Below, piece after piece: positions 60,901 to 64,000 of a stretch of DNA of 64,000 nucleotides. Where the stretch lies: contig NC_134373.1 in assembly GCF_035582795.1 (NCBI RefSeq), positions 16,204,001 to 16,268,000 on the forward strand. The letters are read 5' to 3'. This DNA comes from Mycteria americana (lineage: Eukaryota > Chordata > Aves > Ciconiiformes > Ciconiidae). The translations under genes were made by a program, and so were the position numbers. The stretch's first letter is position 1. Each line of letters starts with the position of its first letter. The notes beneath the pieces were generated by a model that worked only from the letters and a program-made list of their open reading frames with translations, was not told the DNA's origin and searched no databases.

Positions 60901-63635
60901 TTAAAGGTAAGGAGAAACTTCAAATGTTGCTGTTGTGCCATTTTAATATAATGATGAAAACTCCTCAATACTCCTTTAATAAGGCATTGACCCTTTAGAA
61001 ATATTTACTTGACAGTAAAGCTGAACTTATTTATGGCAAAACTGATATATAAACTATACTCTAACTTTTCTGAATGCACTTTCAAGCTTAAATTTCTTTC
61101 ACTTCTCAGATTTCTTCATTCAAAAGCACTCAAAGAAAAGCTTTTACTTTTTTTTTTTTAAATAAGTGTAAGTGGCAGGTCTGTTCACAACTTCCCCACC
61201 CACAAACTTATGTAACAGACACTGATTTAAACTTTCTGTGCAAGCAAATGAAGATGTGATATGATTAATTGCACTGCTTCTACAGAGTAGCTTAAAGCTT
61301 CATCTCTTAAATCTTTCTGTGTTTCCTGTCACCACCACCACCACTACTACTACTTCTGAAATGAAAGGCCATTGGATGCAGTTGTGAGTTTTAAAACCCA
61401 TGTGCCTTCCAATATTATGGCCAGGTGCACTGGTGGACTTTTTTTCTCCCAGTTAATGCTATTGATTTTGGTGAGCTTGTAAGAGGAGGAAATAAGGGGG
61501 AAACCCCAATGTCTGTGCAGCCAGAAAAATAAAGTCTTTGATTAAACTGATGCTTAGTTTTTAACTGAGCTTTTGCAGGGGAAAGGAAAGGGGAAAAACC
61601 AATGTAACTTCTGTTTATCCTCTACACAGCTAATTTTGGGTATAGAGCATCTGGAAGAAGTTAACTGTTGTTTTTAAAGAGTCTTTTTTTTCAATAGTCC
61701 TGCTGAGATTACTATTGTATAAGGATTTTGCAGTTGTATAATGCACTCTGAGGAGTTTTAAGCTTGAAGTCTGAAGGCTTACGTACTTGCTGATGAAAAC
61801 TTATACACTATTAGCATAAATGACTTATAATATAGTCAGCCATTATGAGAATGGGGAAGTTTATAACTTCGCTCTCTAACATCGTAATAGCTGTGTGGGA
61901 AATATCATAGTAACTCTTTCAAAGCAGAGAAAACTGTGCTGAAATAACCTCTAATCTTGGTACTGCAAAACGGAGAACAGTTCTAAGGAGTTACTACACA
62001 ATATAGTGATTGAAAGCAGCAGGCCCCCTCCAAGTGAGGACTCTCTTATACTGTTGAAACATGCTTTCTGTTTCCAAAACCAGAAATGGCCGTAGTTCAT
62101 GCTGACATTTAGGATTTAAATTGTATTCAGTGGATACAGCCTTCATTGGCATCTTGTTTATTGTAGTGGAGATGCCTGTGCATATGGTGGTTAGGTGGAT
62201 GGAGGTGAGAAGATGTGCTGAGATCTTTTGAAAAACTTGTGGCACTTTCCTGACAGAAGATCCTTGAGAATTCTGTAGTATTAAATACTGTGACATAATC
62301 TAGATGAACCAGCTTGCTGGCAGCTCCCTCTGCACCTGAGCAGCAAAGGAGTGGTGTGTGGCATCAGGGCTGCAAGCCACATAAAGGTTCAAAAGTCTGA
62401 CGTGAATTGATAGCACAGCATTTCTTTAAAATACGCTTGGGAGAAGCACTAAACAAGGCCTTTACCAAGATATTTTTGATACTTGTGCTGCAGCCTGAAT
62501 GAAATAACTAGATTTTTTTTAATGCCACTTATATGTAGATGTCTTCAAAGCAGCAGCTTTTTGTGGATCAAATTAGTGCCTTTGACCAATGTTCTAAGTC
62601 TAAAAGGCATTATGATTATGTACTATGAATATATGTGATACGTGGAATTTGCTGCTTATTTATAGACAAAACTAGGATATAAGATTTTTTTTCTTGTCTT
62701 AACAAACTTGGTAACAGTTCAATTCCAGAAGAGAAAACAGTCTGCTCTGTACTGGCAGTACAAGAATTCTAGTAGCTCGCTTTTGTACACTCACCACTGT
62801 TATACTCAATACTGTTTGCTGCATCATGTTACCATGACGTCTAGCTCAAACTCAGTATTTCAAGAGGCTTAGACTTACGTCTTAGTAAATGCTTTCCTTT
62901 TTAAAGTAGCCTTTCAGAAAGACACAGGCATTCAACTGTGACGTTATATTAACAAGGTTGGTTTGTCTCTTGCAGAGTCATTATTCAACAGGAGGGTGGA
63001 GGAGAAGTCCAAAGAACTCTTCTTCACGCCCCTAGGCTGGCACCACAGCAATCTGGATCTGCTGAGAGAAGAGAATGGGGAGAAACAAGCCATGGAAAGG
63101 CTGCTGTAAGAAACATGTAGAAAAAGGAATTTGTGTATTTTGAGTAACAATTCCTGAAGCCCCTCTATTCCACCAACTTTCAGTGGGACTTGATCTACAG
63201 TGGACAATACAAGGAACTAATTTGCATGAAGAAAACAGCATTTTTACAGCATATTTCAATTGCTTTTTTCCCTGTGATTTTTATATATTGTAGTACAGGA
63301 CCAGAGTTGACTGTAGAATGTTCTAGGCAGCTGTTCCTTCAGAGGACTTCCTGCACTGTAAATGTTAAGAAATTTGCTTCTGAAATGTGACTTCAACTAA
63401 TCACTGCTCTGTATTTTTCTCATGAGAAATCTATTTGTTTTGCCTTTTTTACAGGTCTGCTAATCACAACCACATGATGGCACTACTTCAGCAGCTTCTG
63501 TACAATGAGTCCCTGTCACTGTCCTGGAGGGATATCATTGTACCTGTGGTCTGCCAGGTAGTTCAAACTGTACGGCCTGATGTCAAGAACAGAGATGATG
63601 ACATGGATATCCGCCAGTTTGTCCACATCAAAAAA
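30751..63635 (+). CDS. PIKFYVE: 1-phosphatidylinositol 3-phosphate 5-kinase (PIKfyve), 5' part, 14 coding exons
   Basis: PIKfyve converts PI3P to PI(3,5)P2 on endosomes and lysosomes, in a complex with VAC14 and FIG4. Fourteen phase-consistent exons encode residues 1-680 of a protein that is about 2100 residues in human. The start is MAADDKRSPTLEST. The FYVE zinc finger spans about residues 165-225, with WMPD, CKEC and RRRHHCRLCG. The DEP domain spans about 372-450. From about 640 the sequence approaches the TCP-1/chaperonin-like region (RPDVKNRDDDMDIRQFVHIK). The kinase domain is outside the window. Identity with human PIKFYVE is high throughout, so this is the functional orthologue. It is transcribed away from IDH1 out of a shared CpG island. 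Confidence 0.97.
32481..32660 (+). CDS. PIKFYVE: PIKFYVE coding exon 2
   Basis: Residues 58-117: a Ser/Pro/Gln-rich linker ending SPVPYKKQL and ELQRRSS, as in human. The acceptor CAACTCCAG ends at 32480 and the donor GTAATT is at 32661. Confidence 0.9.
36790..36901 (+). repeat. G/T-only low-complexity tract
   Basis: About 110 bases made almost wholly of G and T on the plus strand, ending in a T run. Many G runs of three or more occur, including GGGTGGGGGTGGGGGGG at 36844-36860. Confidence 0.85.
38541..38562 (+). repeat. Poly(T) run of 22
   Basis: Uninterrupted T run in a PIKFYVE intron. Confidence 0.8.
39121..39239 (+). CDS. PIKFYVE: PIKFYVE coding exon 3
   Basis: Residues 118-157: GGHDPRTAVQLRSLSTVLKR and LKEIMEGKSQ. 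The acceptor CCCTTCCAG ends at 39120. The donor GTACTA is weak. Confidence 0.95.
39809..39844. repeat. Perfect 14-bp inverted repeat with 8-bp loop
   Basis: The left arm at 39809-39822 (CACAGCTATTTATA) and right arm at 39831-39844 are exact reverse complements, separated by AGTGATGA. It lies in the PIKFYVE intron between coding exons 3 and 4. Confidence 0.9.
41596..41616. repeat. Simple repeat (TTTG)n
   Basis: About five TTTG units in a PIKFYVE intron. Confidence 0.7.
42005..42176 (+). CDS. PIKFYVE: PIKFYVE coding exon 4 (FYVE zinc finger)
   Basis: Residues 158-214. Contains the three FYVE signatures: WMPD, the basic RRRHHCRLCG that binds PI3P, and the cysteine pairs C171/C174, C190/C193 and CSRCC. 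The acceptor TTGTTAG ends at 42004 and the donor GTAGGG is at 42177. Confidence 0.98.
42912..43119 (+). CDS. PIKFYVE: PIKFYVE coding exon 5
   Basis: Residues 215-283. DLRACTYCRK supplies the last zinc-binding cysteines of the FYVE finger. A Ser-rich linker follows, with VGSRKASRNIFLEED. The acceptor TTTCCATAG ends at 42911 and the donor GTAAAG is at 43120. Confidence 0.95.
44638..44663. repeat. Simple repeat (TTTG)n
   Basis: About six TTTG units in a PIKFYVE intron. Confidence 0.8.
45609..45698 (+). CDS. PIKFYVE: PIKFYVE coding exon 6
   Basis: Residues 284-313: LIHPDSSTTTLSARLGS and VQEDAGKSPARNR. The acceptor TTCCTTGCAG ends at 45608 and the donor GTAAAC is at 45699. Confidence 0.95.
48960..49098 (+). 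CDS. PIKFYVE: PIKFYVE coding exon 7 (phosphoregulatory linker)
   Basis: Residues 314-360: SASITNLSLDRSGSPMVP and EDERKILL. The Arg-x-x-Ser sites of this stretch correspond to the region phosphorylated by AKT and AMPK in mammals. The acceptor CCACTACAG ends at 48959. The donor GTACTT is weak. Confidence 0.95.
51766..51923 (+). CDS. PIKFYVE: PIKFYVE coding exon 8 (DEP domain, first half)
   Basis: Residues 361-412: DSVQLKDLWKKICHH, then HRYWLRTHPNCIVGKELVNW, the DEP core. The acceptor CCCTGTCCAG ends at 51765 and the donor GTAACC is at 51924. Confidence 0.95.
52734..52845 (+). CDS. PIKFYVE: PIKFYVE coding exon 9 (DEP domain, second half)
   Basis: Residues 413-450: VQAIAIGQALVDGRWLECVS and FRDEYALYRPLQ. 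The acceptor ACACCTCCAG ends at 52733 and the donor GTAAAA is at 52846. Confidence 0.95.
54596..54743 (+). CDS. PIKFYVE: PIKFYVE coding exon 10
   Basis: Residues 451-499: an acidic Ser-rich stretch STEFSETPSPDSDSVNSVEG and WFKDIKFDDSDTEQIAD. The acceptor GTCTTCTAG ends at 54595 and the donor GTGAGT is at 54744. Confidence 0.95.
55241..55408 (+). CDS. PIKFYVE: PIKFYVE coding exon 11
   Basis: Residues 500-555: SASPSKRTSVSSFQST and SLNVELDNVNFHIKK. The acceptor ACACTAAAAG (55231-55240) follows a long pyrimidine-rich tract. The donor GTATGA is at 55409. Confidence 0.93.
55409..60843 (+). other. PIKFYVE intron between coding exons 11 and 12
   Basis: About 5.4 kb of AT-rich intron. A short inverted repeat lies at 58,872-58,899. 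No gene or mobile element recognised. Confidence 0.6.
58872..58899. repeat. 10-bp inverted repeat GGTGCACCTT / AAGGTGCACC
   Basis: Exact 10-bp arms around an 8-bp loop. Each arm also contains the palindrome GGTGCACC. Intronic in PIKFYVE. Confidence 0.8.
60844..60906 (+). CDS. PIKFYVE: PIKFYVE coding exon 12
   Basis: Twenty-one codons, residues 556-576: EYLNPENGGQQMFSISDAF. Human reads EYLISDTGGQQLSISDAF here. The acceptor CTTCTTTCAG ends at 60843 and the donor GTAAGG is at 60907. Confidence 0.93.
61331..61354 (+). repeat. Trinucleotide repeat (ACC)n(ACT)n
   Basis: Short trinucleotide tract in the PIKFYVE intron after coding exon 12. Confidence 0.6.
62976..63105 (+). CDS. PIKFYVE: PIKFYVE coding exon 13
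   Basis: Residues 577-619: SLFNRRVEEKSKELFFTPLG and REENGEKQAMERLL. The acceptor CTCTTGCAG ends at 62975 and the donor GTAAGA is at 63106. Confidence 0.95.
63455..63635 (+). CDS. PIKFYVE: PIKFYVE coding exon 14 (last in the window)
   Basis: Residues 620-680: SANHNHMMALLQQLLYNESL, then VCQVVQTVRPDVKNRDDD and IRQFVHIKK. The acceptor TTTTTTACAG ends at 63454 and the donor GTAAGT is at 63636. The next exon lies beyond the window, and 63,636-64,000 is intron. Confidence 0.95.
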
Positions 63636-64000
63636 GTAAGTTTCAAACAGTGGATGGAGGGAAACAAAAGGATGTAGCTGCTGGCAGCACCTCTTCTTTG
63701 AAGAGAAGAGTCCCCTTCCCACTGCCCCCAGCGTGTTCAGTGGTGTAATTGACCACCATGGCCTTTGGATAAGGTGGGGTTCTAGGAAAAAGTTGCACAG
63801 AAGGAACTTTGCATCCTGTGAAAGGTGCTTTAATGCCCTGCAGCTGACCTCCTCTTTCACGCTGTAGGCTGCAGAAGGTAGCAAAGAGCAACACCTCTGT
63901 AATGACTTGCTTCCTTTTTTGGTTTCTGCTTTGTTTTGTGCTTGGATTGGAGATGTACTGAATGCTGGATAAGTAGCTTGCAGGACTCTGTGTAGCAATC

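Overview
The window is vertebrate nuclear DNA, almost certainly avian. It has intron-split genes with canonical GT-AG junctions, two CpG islands and compact introns. It also carries a solo retroviral LTR of a type I associate with birds. All coding calls rest on splice-consistent exons whose translations I recognised; no database search was run. The lineage within birds cannot be fixed from this window.

There are three genes. (1) Positions 1-10,365, plus strand: a shugoshin, best matched to SGO2, the protector of centromeric cohesin. A GC-rich promoter lies at about 930-1,840. Eight coding exons run from 1,896 to 10,238, including one large internal exon of 1,962 bases, and a poly(A) signal follows. 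(2) Positions about 12,905-26,857, minus strand: a complete IDH1 gene for cytosolic/peroxisomal NADP-dependent isocitrate dehydrogenase. It has eight coding exons encoding 415 residues plus a non-coding first exon. (3) From about 27,900 to the right edge, plus strand: the 5' part of PIKFYVE, the phosphatidylinositol-3-phosphate 5-kinase. Fourteen coding exons give the first 680 residues, with the FYVE finger, the DEP domain and the approach to the chaperonin-like domain. The rest lies beyond the window.

IDH1 and PIKFYVE are divergent and share one CpG island (about 26.3-28.3 kb) with a cluster of CCAAT boxes and GC boxes. SGO2 and IDH1 are convergent, and their 3' ends are separated by about 2.5 kb that contains the LTR (11,349-11,894, 5-bp target-site duplication). 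The three genes work in unrelated processes (chromosome segregation, NADPH metabolism, endosomal lipid signalling), so this is a neighbourhood, not an operon-like system.

The most notable observation is in the second SGO2 coding exon. An imperfect 23-bp tandem duplication there is associated with an in-frame stop codon, yet the other exons are open and in phase. A downstream AG created at the duplication junction would skip the stop in frame. Other points are the SGO1-like C-terminal tail of this SGO2, a Pro-Lys-Leu C-terminus in IDH1 where human has Ala-Lys-Leu, a perfect CArG/TATA-like element at the IDH1 start, and an intronic hairpin with MEF2-like arms. I found no new multi-gene system.
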